This document shows positions 27,793 to 37,141 of a stretch of 64,000 nt of DNA, piece after piece. This DNA comes from Sphingobacterium phlebotomi (lineage in GTDB: Bacteria; Bacteroidota; Bacteroidia; Sphingobacteriales; Sphingobacteriaceae). How positions within the stretch are numbered: position 1 is the stretch's first letter; every line of letters starts with the position of its first letter. The notes beneath the pieces were generated by a model that ran no database searches, was not told the DNA's origin, and saw only the letters and a program-made list of their open reading frames with translations. The DNA lies in assembly GCF_008180195.1 (NCBI RefSeq), contig NZ_VTAV01000001.1, positions 992,001 to 1,056,000 on the forward strand. Direction: 5' to 3'. The position numbers and the translations under genes are program-made.

Positions 27793-29727
27793 TTATTTAG
27801 ATTTCTTTTCGTCACCTTCCATCTGCTCTTTCAATTGAGCAAGAACGTCTAAATCACCTAAAGTAGATTTCTCAACAGAGTCTTTTACTTTTTTCACAGC
27901 TGAATTAGCCGCTTTGGCTTCTTTTTTACGATTATTGAATTCTTCGATACGAGCTTCTGATTTTTTATCTTCCCAGATACGTGAGTGAGAGATAACCAAA
28001 CGCTTGTTCTCTTTGTTGAATTCAATGATTTTGAACTCAGCAACTTCGTCAACTTTCAATGGGTTACCGTCTTCTTTGATAGAGTGTTTGTTAGGGCAGA
28101 AGCCTTCAACACCATATTGTAATGCAACGATATCACCTTTGTCACCAACTTTGATTACTGTACCTTCGTGGATAGAACCTTCTGTAAAGATAGTTTCAAA
28201 TGTATCCCAAGGGTTTTCTTCCAATTGTTTGTGTCCTAGAGAAAGTTTGCGGTTTTCTTCGTCAAGTTCCAAAACAACAACCTCTAGTGTTTCGCCTACC
28301 TTAGTGAATTCGTTAGGGTGGTTGATTTTCTTAGACCAAGAAAGATCAGAGATATGGATCAAACCATCGATACCGTCTTCTAACTCAACAAATACACCGA
28401 AGTTAGTCATGTTTTTAACAACTGCAGACTGTTTCGAACCGATTGGATAACGCTCTGTGATGTTTTTCCATGGGTCAGGAGTCAATTGCTTGATACCTAG
28501 GCTCATCTTACGATCATCGCGGTCTAATGTTAAGATTTCTGCCTCAATTTCGTCTCCTACTTTCAAGAATTCTTGTGGAGAACGTAGGTTTTGAGACCAA
28601 GACATTTCCGATACGTGAATTAAACCTTCTACACCAGGGATAATCTCAAGGAATGCACCGTAGTCAGCTACAGTAACGATTTTACCTTTTACTTTAGAAC
28701 CTACTGCTAGGTCTTTGTCTAAAGATTCCCAAGGATGCTCTGATAATTGTTTAAGACCTAAAGCGATACGTTTTTTCTCATCGTCAAAGTCTAATACAAC
28801 CACGTTGATGGTTTGGTCTAAAGCCAATACCTCTTTCGGATGCTCAATACGGCCCCAAGAAATATCTGTAATGTGAAGTAAACCGTCAACACCACCTAAA
28901 TCGATGAATACACCGAAATCTGTGATATTTTTAACAGTACCTTCCAGTACTTGTCCTTTTTCCAATTTCGCAACGATTTCAGATTTTTGGTTTTCTAAAT
29001 CGTCTTCAATTAATACTTTGTGTGATACAACAACGTTTTTAAATTCATGGTTGATCTTAACCACTTTAAATTCCATTGTTTTACCTACGTATACGTCGTA
29101 ATCACGGATAGGTTTGATGTCGATTTGTGAACCAGGTAAGAAAGCTTCTACACCTTTGATGTCCACAATTAAACCACCTTTAGTACGTGATTTAACGAAA
29201 CCATCGATAATAGCATCATTTTCCAATGCCTCATTGATAGCTTCCCAAGATTTTTGTGTTTTAGCACGTTTACGTGATAATACAAGCTGACCGTTTGCAT
29301 CTTCCTGAGATTCTACAAACACGTCTACTTTATCACCAACTTTCAAGTCAGGTAAGTCGCGGAACTCCGATGATGCTACAAGGCCGTCTGATTTGAAGCC
29401 TACATTCAATACAACATCTTTATTATTGATAGATACGACAATACCTTCAATAATTTCACCTTGGTTGATTTGATTGAATGTCCCAGCGTACTGCTCTTCT
29501 AATTTAGCACGCTCTGTGTCACTGTAGTTACCGAACGCTTTTTCATCTAAATCCCAGTCGAAGTCACCTTCTGGTGTGCTCCATGTAGTAGATTTGATGT
29601 CGTCGATTAATTTTGAATCTGCTTCAGACTCGATTTGTTCAGTGTCTTTCACTACTTTAGTGTCAGCACCTTGTAGCTCTGCGTTTTTCGCCGCTAACTC
29701 TTTTTCTGCTTCTTGTTTTTTTGCCAT
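27793..29727 (-). CDS. rpsA: 30S ribosomal protein S1
   Basis: 644-residue RNA-binding ribosomal protein. After an acidic N-terminal extension of about 85 residues there are six S1 (OB-fold) repeats. The clearest are at about 255-325 (GTVKNITDFGVFIDLGGVDG), 340-410 (ADYGAFLEIIPGVEG) and 425-500 (NMTNFGVFVELEDGIDG), each with an ISDLSW-like end. The last repeat is degenerate (GDIVALQYGVEGFCPN). The C-terminal tail is lysine- and glutamate-rich. Bacteroidota start translation mostly without Shine-Dalgarno pairing, where S1 matters. Confidence 0.95.
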   Translation of the reverse strand: MAKKQEAEKELAAKNAELQGADTKVVKDTEQIESEADSKLIDDIKSTTWSTPEGDFDWDLDEKAFGNYSDTERAKLEEQYAGTFNQINQGEIIEGIVVSINNKDVVLNVGFKSDGLVASSEFRDLPDLKVGDKVDVFVESQEDANGQLVLSRKRAKTQKSWEAINEALENDAIIDGFVKSRTKGGLIVDIKGVEAFLPGSQIDIKPIRDYDVYVGKTMEFKVVKINHEFKNVVVSHKVLIEDDLENQKSEIVAKLEKGQVLEGTVKNITDFGVFIDLGGVDGLLHITDISWGRIEHPKEVLALDQTINVVVLDFDDEKKRIALGLKQLSEHPWESLDKDLAVGSKVKGKIVTVADYGAFLEIIPGVEGLIHVSEMSWSQNLRSPQEFLKVGDEIEAEILTLDRDDRKMSLGIKQLTPDPWKNITERYPIGSKQSAVVKNMTNFGVFVELEDGIDGLIHISDLSWSKKINHPNEFTKVGETLEVVVLELDEENRKLSLGHKQLEENPWDTFETIFTEGSIHEGTVIKVGDKGDIVALQYGVEGFCPNKHSIKEDGNPLKVDEVAEFKIIEFNKENKRLVISHSRIWEDKKSEARIEEFNNRKKEAKAANSAVKKVKDSVEKSTLGDLDVLAQLKEQMEGDEKKSK

Positions 29728-29766
29728 TAATTATTAATTCTCCTTTTCCCTGCGTTGCAGGGACTG

Positions 29767-29794
29767 CAAAGATACGAAAAACTTTTATTTACAA
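29767..29794 (-). promoter_or_regulatory. Putative rpsA promoter
   Basis: On the - strand, TTG at 29794-29792 and TATCTTTG at 29774-29767, 17 bases apart, match the Bacteroidota -33/-7 pattern. rpsA starts about 40 bases downstream. Confidence 0.65.
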
Positions 29795-29803
29795 TAGATT
29801 ATA

Positions 29804-30208
29804 TTAAAAAAAAGACGCCATCTTTTCTTGGAAAATCTCCGGGGCACGGCAAGGCCTATTTTTTTTTATATCGACAAAGACCAGTTGGGTATAGCCCGTG
29901 TTCAACAAGACACCGTCTTGGTTATATATCTCATACTCAAATTTAATGCGTACGACCGGCTTTTCTTTGATATAGATTTTGATTGTGATAAGGTCGTCAT
30001 ATCGAGCGGGCTGATAATATTTGCAGACCAAATCTGTAACGGGTAGCATAACGCCCAAATCCTCCAATTCTTTGTAAGAAATGCCTGTGCTGCGTAACAT
30101 TTCTGTACGGGCGACCTCATAAAATGCGGCATAATTTCCATAGTATACATAGCCCATTTTGTCAGTCTCTGCATAGCGTATGCGTAATTTGGTTTCGTGT
30201 GTAAACAT
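29804..30208 (-). CDS. Hotdog-fold acyl-CoA thioesterase (YbgC family)
   Basis: 134-residue hotdog-fold protein. The catalytic aspartate region RYAETDKMGYVYYGNYAAFYEVAR matches the 4-hydroxybenzoyl-CoA thioesterase/YbgC signature, with glutamate-threonine-aspartate in place of the more common aspartate-threonine-aspartate. It probably hydrolyses acyl-CoA in the cytoplasm; the chain length is unknown. It is the last gene of a - strand unit after the PASTA protein and mltG, with an 11-base gap from mltG. Confidence 0.85.
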   Translation of the reverse strand: MFTHETKLRIRYAETDKMGYVYYGNYAAFYEVARTEMLRSTGISYKELEDLGVMLPVTDLVCKYYQPARYDDLITIKIYIKEKPVVRIKFEYEIYNQDGVLLNTGYTQLVFVDIKKNRPCRAPEIFQEKMASFF

Positions 30209-30218
30209 GCCGATCTCC

Positions 30219-31262
30219 CTATCTCATTATATTTCGTTCATTCAACGCACGTTGAAACTTTCGTGCGTTTACCAGATGCTCTGCTTGTGTTCTTGCAAAA
30301 TTATGGTAACCGGAAAAATCATCTTTAGCACACATATAAATATAATCATGCTTCTTATGATCAAGGACAGCATCGATGGATGCAATGCTGGGAAGCATAA
30401 TTGGTCCGGGAGGAAGCCCTTTATATCGATACGTGTTATAAGGATTGTCAATGGTGAGGTGTCTGTTAAGTACACGTCGGATGGTAAAGTCGTTATTTGC
30501 AAAGATCACGGTAGGATCTGCTTGCAATAACATACCTTTTTCCAGACGATTGAGATATAGTCCCGCGATATCCGGCATTTCATCGGTATGCAACGCTTCT
30601 CCCTTAACGATAGAAGCAAGAACACTGACTTCTTGCGGTGTTAAATGAACAGCCGCTGCTTTTTCTTTGCGTTCAGAAGTCCAAAATTTGTTGTACTCGT
30701 CATGAAAACGGGCGACAATTTTGTTTGGCGCGGTATTCCAATATATCTCGTATGTGTTAGGAATAAACATGGTGAAGAAATTCTCCGATGTAAATCCATA
30801 TGACTCCGCTACTTCTTCATTATCAAGAATTTCGATAAAAGTGGTTGAGTCAGCTTCGAAATTTTTTCCCAAAAGGGCGGCGAAGTTTTCTTTCATTCGG
30901 ATGTTTTCAAATCGAAATTTGACCGCTTCTTGGTAACCTCCTCGAAGATTGCCTATCAAACGTCTGTTGGACATGCCTTCGGCAAGTTTGTAACGACCTG
31001 GTTTTACATTATCCGGATATTCCATGGCTTCTGCTATGTAACGAAAAAATGTAGGGTTTTTTACAATTTGTTGCTCCGAAACCGTACGCATTACATCTTC
31101 GAATGTATCTCCTGTCTTTACGTACAGATATTCCTGTTTGTCCGTAATACTTGGACCCATAAAAGCCTGGTAACCTATCCATGCCGCTATGACTCCCACA
31201 ATCAATAGCAGAATGAGTATGATTTTGAACAATTTCCCGAAACCGCTTCTTTTTTCCGCCAT
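30219..31262 (-). CDS. mltG: Endolytic transglycosylase MltG
   Basis: Inner membrane lytic transglycosylase that cuts nascent glycan strands. The 347-residue product has one N-terminal transmembrane helix (about 10-30), a LysM-like region, and the YceG catalytic domain with the glutamate in SIVKGEALHTDEMP and the ADPTVIFA motif. The C terminus has YIYMCAKDDFSGYHNFA. It lies 6 bases after the PASTA protein gene and before the thioesterase. Confidence 0.93.
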   Translation of the reverse strand: MAEKRSGFGKLFKIILILLLIVGVIAAWIGYQAFMGPSITDKQEYLYVKTGDTFEDVMRTVSEQQIVKNPTFFRYIAEAMEYPDNVKPGRYKLAEGMSNRRLIGNLRGGYQEAVKFRFENIRMKENFAALLGKNFEADSTTFIEILDNEEVAESYGFTSENFFTMFIPNTYEIYWNTAPNKIVARFHDEYNKFWTSERKEKAAAVHLTPQEVSVLASIVKGEALHTDEMPDIAGLYLNRLEKGMLLQADPTVIFANNDFTIRRVLNRHLTIDNPYNTYRYKGLPPGPIMLPSIASIDAVLDHKKHDYIYMCAKDDFSGYHNFARTQAEHLVNARKFQRALNERNIMR

Positions 31263-31268
31263 ATCTCT

Positions 31269-32024
31269 TTAATTAGATAATGTTACGTTTACCGAGCTGC
31301 CTAAACTTATATACCCTGCAGTAGTATCCGGTTGTTGTGATACAACGGTCGCAGCTAACGAATCTGTCACCATTTCGGAATAGATGATATTGCCTAAGCT
31401 CAATCCAATACCTGAAAGTGCGAATCGTGCTTCACTCAAGGATAATCCGATAAGATTAGGGACTTCAATATCATCTGCCCCTTGTCCGTTACCCAATACA
31501 ATCGTTATCTGAGAACCTTTTGGGATAAGCTGTCCGGCTTTTAACGGTTGACCGCTAAATTTGACATCTAAAACAACATCTCGTGCGATGTCTGCAATAT
31601 ATACTGTATCCGCAACTTTGATGGATTGGTTTCTCAAAATAGCCGATGCTTCTATCCACGTTTTGTCAATGATGTCTGGGAAAGCAACTTCTGGTGGGGT
31701 TTCGGTGATGATGGTCAAATAGATTGTTCTTCCGGTCTTTACCTGTGATTTAGGGTCAGGATCTTGTTCGATGACAAGACCCGGTTGTGCATCCATTTGA
31801 TAAACATAGTCCACCGAATATTCTAAATCCGCTTTCTCAAGCGTCTTAACCGCATCGTCGATGTGTAGGCCTTTTACCTGTGGCACTTCAATCGAAACGC
31901 CGTGCTTTGTATACCATTTGAGTCCGAAATAAATACCTAAAAATAGGAGTGCGAATGCGACCAACGCACCAATTAAATTCTTTCTAAACGTATCTGTTCG
32001 CAGATACTGTAATAATTTCGACAT
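31269..32024 (-). CDS. Membrane protein with PASTA domains
   Basis: 251-residue protein with one N-terminal transmembrane helix (about 16-33, NLIGALVAFALLFLGIYFGL) and three consecutive PASTA domains (about 43-110, 112-180, 182-250). Each starts with a VP-type motif (IEVPQVKGLHIDDA, VAFPDIIDKTWIEA, IEVPNLIGLSLSEA). PASTA domains bind muropeptides or unlinked peptidoglycan, usually on serine/threonine kinases or PBPs; here no catalytic domain is attached. Placement before mltG suggests a role in cell wall growth. Confidence 0.9.
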   Translation of the reverse strand: MSKLLQYLRTDTFRKNLIGALVAFALLFLGIYFGLKWYTKHGVSIEVPQVKGLHIDDAVKTLEKADLEYSVDYVYQMDAQPGLVIEQDPDPKSQVKTGRTIYLTIITETPPEVAFPDIIDKTWIEASAILRNQSIKVADTVYIADIARDVVLDVKFSGQPLKAGQLIPKGSQITIVLGNGQGADDIEVPNLIGLSLSEARFALSGIGLSLGNIIYSEMVTDSLAATVVSQQPDTTAGYISLGSSVNVTLSN

Positions 32025-32085
32025 GTATTGTTCCTATAAATTAAAGTACATGCTATGGCATATACCGAACTTTCCATATAATAGA

Positions 32086-32125
32086 CAAAATTATTCTTTT
32101 TTCCCCGTAACACAAGTTATATTTG
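32086..32125. promoter_or_regulatory. Divergent promoters of the PASTA-mltG unit and ddl
   Basis: - strand: TTG at 32115-32113 and TAATTTTG at 32093-32086, spacing 19, toward the PASTA gene. + strand: TATATTTG at 32118-32125 toward ddl, without a clear TTG upstream. The two promoters face away from each other and overlap, so polymerases may compete. Confidence 0.5.
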
Positions 32126-32231
32126 TTTTCGTTTAACATTAATTAAGATTACAAGATGACAATTGGTCACAAAGCTATAAGGCGTAGCGATATGACGATA
32201 TAAAAATAAACGACCTAATCGAAAAGAAAAT

Positions 32232-33254
32232 ATGAAGACGAAAGTGGCTTTAGTTACCGGAGGTTATACCGGAGAGGCAGAGGTTTCTTTTAAGAGTGCC
32301 GCATTTGTAGAAGAGCAGCTCGACAAGGAAAAATATGAGGTATATCCGATCACGATCACGTTGGATACTTGGTTTCACGTGACAGAAGCCGGGATTAAAG
32401 TCTCCGTAAACCGGGAGAATTTTTCGTTAGATATTGATGGTCATATCATAACATTTGATGTTGCCTTTATAATCTTGCACGGTTCACCGGGGGAGGATGG
32501 TCGATTACAGGGTTATTTCGATATGATTGGGCTACCGTATACCTCTTGTGACATGTTGACTTCGGCATTAACCATGAATAAGGCATATACAAAAGCCATT
32601 ATAGCGGATATTCAAGATCTTCATGTAGCTAAATCTGTTTTATTGTTTGAAACACACCGAAAGGAAGCTGCGGATATGGTGCAGCGTGGCCTCACCTTAC
32701 CTTATTTCGTAAAACCTAATGCAGGAGGCAGTAGTATCGGGATGTCGAAAGTGAAGGAATTGTCTGCATTGCAAGTCGCATTAGATACAGCCTTTGAAGC
32801 CGCAAATACGGGTTGTCAGGTTCTCGTCGAGGAATTTGTAACTGGACGTGAATTTTCGCAAGGTATTTTTCGAAATGTACAAGGAGAGCTGATCGTGTTG
32901 CCCGCTACAGAGGTTCGCACGACACGTGAGTTTTTCGATTTTGAAGCAAAGTATGTGGCCGGTTTAACCGAAGAAATCACGCCTGCTGACTTGACAACGG
33001 CACAACAGGAGCGGGCTTCCCGGATTATTCGGGATATCTATGTCCGTTTGAATTGCAAAGGTATGGTACGTGTCGATTTCTTTTTGGAAACGAATACGGA
33101 CAAATTTTACTTTATTGAAATCAACACGATCCCTGGTCAGACAGCACAAAGCTTCATTCCACAGCAGGTCCGGGCATTCGGTATGAAAGAAAGTGATTTT
33201 TATGCGGAATTAATTGACGTGGCTATATCGCCCGCTCCCAAACTTCAAAAGTAA
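32232..33254 (+). CDS. ddl: D-alanine--D-alanine ligase
   Basis: ATP-grasp enzyme that makes the D-Ala-D-Ala dipeptide for peptidoglycan precursors. The 340-residue product has the N-terminal LVTGGYTGEAEVSFKSA, the loop FVKPNAGGSSIGMSKV, EEFVTGREFS, and the C-terminal metal-binding FIEINTIPGQT. The family usually has GGxSxExxVS at the N terminus; here it reads GGYTGEAEVS, as in other Bacteroidota. It is convergent with folA and overlaps it by 32 bases. In this genome ddl lies outside the visible dcw cluster. Confidence 0.94.
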   Translation: MKTKVALVTGGYTGEAEVSFKSAAFVEEQLDKEKYEVYPITITLDTWFHVTEAGIKVSVNRENFSLDIDGHIITFDVAFIILHGSPGEDGRLQGYFDMIGLPYTSCDMLTSALTMNKAYTKAIIADIQDLHVAKSVLLFETHRKEAADMVQRGLTLPYFVKPNAGGSSIGMSKVKELSALQVALDTAFEAANTGCQVLVEEFVTGREFSQGIFRNVQGELIVLPATEVRTTREFFDFEAKYVAGLTEEITPADLTTAQQERASRIIRDIYVRLNCKGMVRVDFFLETNTDKFYFIEINTIPGQTAQSFIPQQVRAFGMKESDFYAELIDVAISPAPKLQK

Positions 33255-33720
33255 AATCATAAGCATGACGCTCGTCCTGTGCATGCCTTTCTTCGCTTAC
33301 CTTTTTCCACTCCGTTTGAGGAAGTTCTGGAAAATAGGCATCTCCATCCAACGTGGTGTGTACCCGAGTCAACAGTACGCGCTGCGTAATTGGAAGCACT
33401 TGTTGATAAATCTTGGCACCACCAATGATGAAGATTTCTCTTTCATCCCGACAATATGTTAGCACCTCATCGAGTGAGTTGGCCACATCAACGTCTTCAG
33501 CTGACCAATTCAAATCTCTTGTCAGGACAATGTTGCGTCGTTGTGGCAATGGTCTGCCTATGGATTCATATGTTTTTCGACCCATGACAACCGAATGGTC
33601 TAACGTCTGCTGCTTGAAATATTTAAAATCATCCGGAAGATGCCATAACATTTGATTGTTTTTTCCAATAGCATTGTTCTCTGCAGCAGCTACAACGAGG
33701 GTTATTTTTAAATCACTCAT
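33223..33720 (-). CDS. folA: Dihydrofolate reductase
   Basis: NADPH-dependent enzyme that regenerates tetrahydrofolate. The 165-residue product has the N-terminal [27 protein letters not shown] with the active-site acidic residue in LPDD, the NADPH motif [22 protein letters not shown], and [10 protein letters not shown]. Its ATG overlaps the thyA stop by 4 bases, so the two are translationally coupled. Its 3' end overlaps ddl by 32 bases on the other strand. Confidence 0.95.
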   Translation of the reverse strand: MSDLKITLVVAAAENNAIGKNNQMLWHLPDDFKYFKQQTLDHSVVMGRKTYESIGRPLPQRRNIVLTRDLNWSAEDVDVANSLDEVLTYCRDEREIFIIGGAKIYQQVLPITQRVLLTRVHTTLDGDAYFPELPQTEWKKVSEERHAQDERHAYDFTFEVWERAI

Positions 33721-34538
33721 ACGGCGACCGGTGCTTTGATGTGTGGGTGAAACTGATAATTCTCCAGTTCAAAATCTTCAAACTTAAAATCGAAAATATT
33801 TTTCACATCTGGATTTATTTTCATCGTCGGAAGAGGTTTCGGCTCTCTGCTCAGCTGCAGCTCCGTTTGCTCAAAATGATTGCTGTATATATGGGCATCT
33901 CCTAATGTGTGTACAAAATCACCAATTTCCATATCACATACCTGTGCAACCATCATCGTTAATAAGGCGTATGATGCGATATTGAAAGGGACACCCAAGA
34001 AAATATCGGCACTTCGCTGATAAAGTTGACAAGAAAGCTGCGGTTTCAAGATACCCTTTTCAGGTTGAGCGGGTGCGACATAGAATTGAAAAAAAGCATG
34101 GCAAGGTGGTAACGCCATGTTCTCTATTTCCGCAACATTCCATGCAGACACAATAATCCGACGGGAATCGGGTGATTTTTTAAGTTGTTCAATAACCTGC
34201 GTTATCTGATCGATGTGGCGACCATCCGGTGTCGGCCAGGAGCGCCATTGCGAACCGTATACCGGACCTAAATTGCCGTTCTCATCTGCCCATTCATCCC
34301 AGATGCTCACACCATTTTCTTTTAAATATTTGATATTCGTCTCACCTTTTAAGAACCAGATTAGTTCGTGTATGATAGAGCGAAGATGTAATTTTTTCGT
34401 GGTGACTAACGGAAAACCATCGTTTAAGTTGAAGCGCATCTGGTAACCGAAGACACTGCGCGTCCCGGTACCCGTACGATCCGTTTTATCAACCCCGTTT
34501 TTATATACATGCTGCAGTAAGTCCAAATATTGTTTCAT
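33717..34538 (-). CDS. thyA: Thymidylate synthase
   Basis: Methylates dUMP to dTMP with methylenetetrahydrofolate, producing dihydrofolate that the next gene (folA) recycles. From the ATG at 34538 the product is 273 residues. It shows [19 protein letters not shown], the catalytic cysteine in [12 protein letters not shown], and [25 protein letters not shown]. Forty more residues are open upstream but show no family similarity and would cross the repeat element at 34547-34631, so the internal ATG is used. Confidence 0.95.
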   Translation of the reverse strand: MKQYLDLLQHVYKNGVDKTDRTGTGTRSVFGYQMRFNLNDGFPLVTTKKLHLRSIIHELIWFLKGETNIKYLKENGVSIWDEWADENGNLGPVYGSQWRSWPTPDGRHIDQITQVIEQLKKSPDSRRIIVSAWNVAEIENMALPPCHAFFQFYVAPAQPEKGILKPQLSCQLYQRSADIFLGVPFNIASYALLTMMVAQVCDMEIGDFVHTLGDAHIYSNHFEQTELQLSREPKPLPTMKINPDVKNIFDFKFEDFELENYQFHPHIKAPVAV

Positions 34539-34546
34539 ATTGATTA

Positions 34547-34631
34547 CGAAGATAGGTCTTTTTAATCTTTTTTTTCCGCAAAAAAAGATAGAAAAAACGC
34601 TCCACTTAAAAATTTTGAATTGGGGATAGTG
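34547..34631 (-). repeat. Dispersed promoter-linked repeat, copy C (thyA)
   Basis: Read on the - strand: CACTATCC (34631-34624), GGAGCG (34603-34598), a T run, a hairpin ATCTTTTTTT...AAAAAAAAGAT (34589-34565), then a -7-like TATCTTCG (34554-34547, one mismatch to TAnnTTTG), then the thyA ATG at 34538. The layout matches copies A and B. Confidence 0.6.
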
Positions 34632-34774
34632 AATCAAAAGTATTTCTACATATCTCAAAATTTTCGATGTGGAATTAAGTAGTTTAAGGAGGGGATATTA
34701 CAATTGCACCACCCCTCCCTTAACTTTTTCAGGTCGCATCCAAATGTTTTATAACTGCACGAATCTATTTTTAG

Positions 34775-34838
34775 CACTATCCTAGATGTAAAACATTTGA
34801 AGCGACGCTTTTTTGGTTCTTTTTTCTAAAAAAAGAAC
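34775..34838 (+). repeat. Dispersed promoter-linked repeat, copy A (mtaB)
   Basis: CACTATCC (34775-34782), AGCGACG (34801-34807), a T run, then the hairpin GTTCTTTTTT...AAAAAGAAC (34816-34838). Ends 14 bases before the mtaB -7 box. Confidence 0.65.
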
Positions 34839-34852
34839 AACATATTTTTTAG

Positions 34853-34860
34853 TAACTTTG
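34853..34860 (+). promoter_or_regulatory. -7 box of mtaB
   Basis: TAACTTTG, ten bases before the mtaB ATG, so the transcript leader would be about 5 bases. No TTG lies at the usual distance; the repeat hairpin is there instead. Confidence 0.5.
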
Positions 34861-34870
34861 CAGCATTATC

Positions 34871-36193
34871 ATGAACAAAAAAGTAGCTTTTTATACGTTA
34901 GGGTGTAAACTGAATTATTCAGAAACGTCTTCTATCGGCAGGATTTTCAAGGAAGCAGGCTATGAAACCACACCGTTTAATAGCCAGGCTGATGTATATG
35001 TCATCAATACCTGTTCGGTAACCGATCATGCGGATAAGAAGTGTCGTAAGGTCGTGAAAGAAGCGTTAAAGCATTCTCCGAATGCCTACATTACTATTGT
35101 AGGATGCTATGCTCAGCTAAAACCACGGGAGATAGCCGAAATCCCCGGGGTAGACATGGTACTGGGAGCCGCCGAGAAGTTTAATATTATCGAACATATC
35201 AACGACCTAACGAAGCAGGAAAAAGCGGTTGTTCATAATGCGCCAATCGACGAGACACACCAATTCGTTTCTGCTTATTCCATAGGCGATCGTACCCGTA
35301 CATTTTTGAAAGTACAAGATGGTTGTGATTACTCGTGTACGTTCTGTACGATTCCATTGGCGCGTGGAGCAAGCCGTTCGGGTAAGATTGAAGATATTGT
35401 GCGACAAGCGGAAGAGATCGCGGCTTCGGGTGTGAAAGAAATTGTACTGACAGGCGTCAATATTGGCGACTTTGGGATACGTGATGGCAAACGGCAAGAC
35501 CGTTTTCTGGATTTGTTGAGAGCGCTGGATGAAGTGGAAGGGATAGACCGTATACGTATTTCGTCTATTGAACCAAACCTACTAGCGAATGAGATCATAG
35601 AATTTGTGGCACAATCTAAAAGATTTGTACCGCATTTTCACATGCCGCTACAGTCCGGGAACAATAAAGTGTTGGCGAAAATGCGCCGACGTTATAAACG
35701 CGAGCTTTATGCAGAACGCGTAGCGAAGATAAAATCGTTGATGCCGGATTGTTGCATAGGAGTTGATATTATCGTGGGATTCCCGGGTGAAACACGGGAA
35801 GATTTTCTCGATACGTATAATTTTTTGAATGAAATGGATATTTCCTACCTGCACGTCTTTACATATTCAGAAAGAGAAAATACAATCGCGGCACAGATGG
35901 AAGGAGCTGTTCCCGGAGCACAGCGTAGTGACAGGAGCAAAATGTTACATATCCTTTCCGAGAAAAAACGACGTGCATTTTATGAAAAGCAGCTCGGTAA
36001 GATCGGAGACGTACTGTTTGAAAGCGATGTTAAAGATGGTTATATGCATGGTTTCTCCAAAAACTATGTGAAGGTACGTTCGTTGTATGACCCCTTATTG
36101 GTCAACGAAATTGTACCTGTTAAATTCACCGCTATCACGGATCAATGCGAAGTGGAGATACAAGAATTGCCCGAGTTGTTGGCACATTCGTAA
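34871..36193 (+). CDS. mtaB: tRNA t6A37 methylthiotransferase MtaB
   Basis: Radical SAM enzyme that adds a methylthio group to t6A at tRNA position 37. The 440-residue product has the N-terminal UPF0004 domain with cluster cysteines in LGCKLNYSE, NTCSVTDHADKKC and GCYAQ, the radical SAM motif CDYSCTFCTIP (CxxxCxxC), and a C-terminal TRAM-like region. MtaB is preferred over MiaB and RimO because of the CKLNYSE and CSVTDHADKKCRK forms. TsaB (14.6 kb) acts earlier in the same modification. Confidence 0.9.
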   Translation: MNKKVAFYTLGCKLNYSETSSIGRIFKEAGYETTPFNSQADVYVINTCSVTDHADKKCRKVVKEALKHSPNAYITIVGCYAQLKPREIAEIPGVDMVLGAAEKFNIIEHINDLTKQEKAVVHNAPIDETHQFVSAYSIGDRTRTFLKVQDGCDYSCTFCTIPLARGASRSGKIEDIVRQAEEIAASGVKEIVLTGVNIGDFGIRDGKRQDRFLDLLRALDEVEGIDRIRISSIEPNLLANEIIEFVAQSKRFVPHFHMPLQSGNNKVLAKMRRRYKRELYAERVAKIKSLMPDCCIGVDIIVGFPGETREDFLDTYNFLNEMDISYLHVFTYSERENTIAAQMEGAVPGAQRSDRSKMLHILSEKKRRAFYEKQLGKIGDVLFESDVKDGYMHGFSKNYVKVRSLYDPLLVNEIVPVKFTAITDQCEVEIQELPELLAHS

Positions 36194-36199
36194 GATAGT

Positions 36200-37093
36200 T
36201 TAACGTTTTCGGATATTAAGCAAAATGACTATCACCAATATACCGGCCACCCCTATAAATTGTCCTATCGAAACGTGTTCCTTTAATACGATATAGGACA
36301 TACACACGGCGACGGGCAGTTCAATGTAACTCAGGATATTTCCGAGTGATACACCTGTTTTTGGAATTCCATAAGAAAATAGAAGAGGGGGGAGGACGGT
36401 TCCGAAAATGGAAAGTAACAATCCGTAACGCCATAGTGAAGAAAAAACCGAAGACGTAAAAAGGGTAAGCGGTTGTAATAAAATAAACACCAGAAGAAAA
36501 GCGCCGACAATCATGTAGGCACTTTTTTGAAGAGGATGATGATCGCTGCCGACACGACCACTCACGATAATAAATATAGCGTAGGCAGTCGCGGCAAGAA
36601 GTCCATAGCCGATACCTACGAGACTAACAGATTTAACGTCATGCTCTAATAAACCCGTAGCAAGAACAGTACTTCCTAAGATGGCAACGATACCTATCGC
36701 TTGTTGTGGTGTAAGCTTTGTTTTGAAGAAAATAAATTCGATCAGTTGCCCAATCCAAATATATTGCATCAAGAGAATAATGGCCAAGGAGGCAGGAACG
36801 AGTTGTACACTTTTGTAATACAAAATACTGACGGCACCTGTGGATAATCCGCTGACGATGATATGCCATTTCGGTGACGTGGAAGGATATTTGGAAAAGT
36901 AGCCTTTGTTTATGATAAACATCATTCCGATCAGCATCCATAAGAGCAGCATGCCAAAAAGTGCTTGGATACCTGTCACCTCCCCCAAAGTGAAGCCTTG
37001 CGCATAGGCTTTTTTTACAAAAGTGGATAATATACCGAAACTGGCAGCACCCAATACAACCGCAATAATACCTTTTATTTGTTCCCTGTCCAT
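36200..37093 (-). CDS. EamA-family (DMT) transporter
   Basis: Inner membrane protein of about 297 residues with ten predicted transmembrane helices in two EamA repeats (first half ending near residue 145, second from LVGIGYGLLAATAYAIFI). Such proteins export or import small metabolites; the substrate cannot be read. From the ATG at 37093 the N terminus is MDREQIKGIIAVVLG; four upstream in-frame residues are possible. It ends 7 bases from the mtaB stop, convergent with it. Confidence 0.85.
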   Translation of the reverse strand: MDREQIKGIIAVVLGAASFGILSTFVKKAYAQGFTLGEVTGIQALFGMLLLWMLIGMMFIINKGYFSKYPSTSPKWHIIVSGLSTGAVSILYYKSVQLVPASLAIILLMQYIWIGQLIEFIFFKTKLTPQQAIGIVAILGSTVLATGLLEHDVKSVSLVGIGYGLLAATAYAIFIIVSGRVGSDHHPLQKSAYMIVGAFLLVFILLQPLTLFTSSVFSSLWRYGLLLSIFGTVLPPLLFSYGIPKTGVSLGNILSYIELPVAVCMSYIVLKEHVSIGQFIGVAGILVIVILLNIRKR

Positions 37094-37141
37094 GATGGCG
37101 CGCAAGATACAAAATCATTAGTCAAACTTTGTTAATCACAT

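Larger units (their letters stand above)
34539..34870. other. 332-base divergent intergenic region with two repeat copies
   Basis: Between thyA (-) and mtaB (+). Contains one repeat copy facing each gene (34547-34631 and 34775-34838), an 11-bp inverted repeat CAAATGTTTTA/TAAAACATTTG (34741-34751 and 34789-34799), and a -7 box for mtaB. No small gene was recognised. Confidence 0.6.

Noticed and set aside
34681..34730. C/T-rich stretch between thyA and mtaB as a regulatory site
   Set aside because: No palindrome, repeat or box was found in it.
36639..37118. 159-codon frame overlapping the EamA transporter in another frame
   Set aside because: No plausible fold; the EamA frame has ten regular hydrophobic segments.
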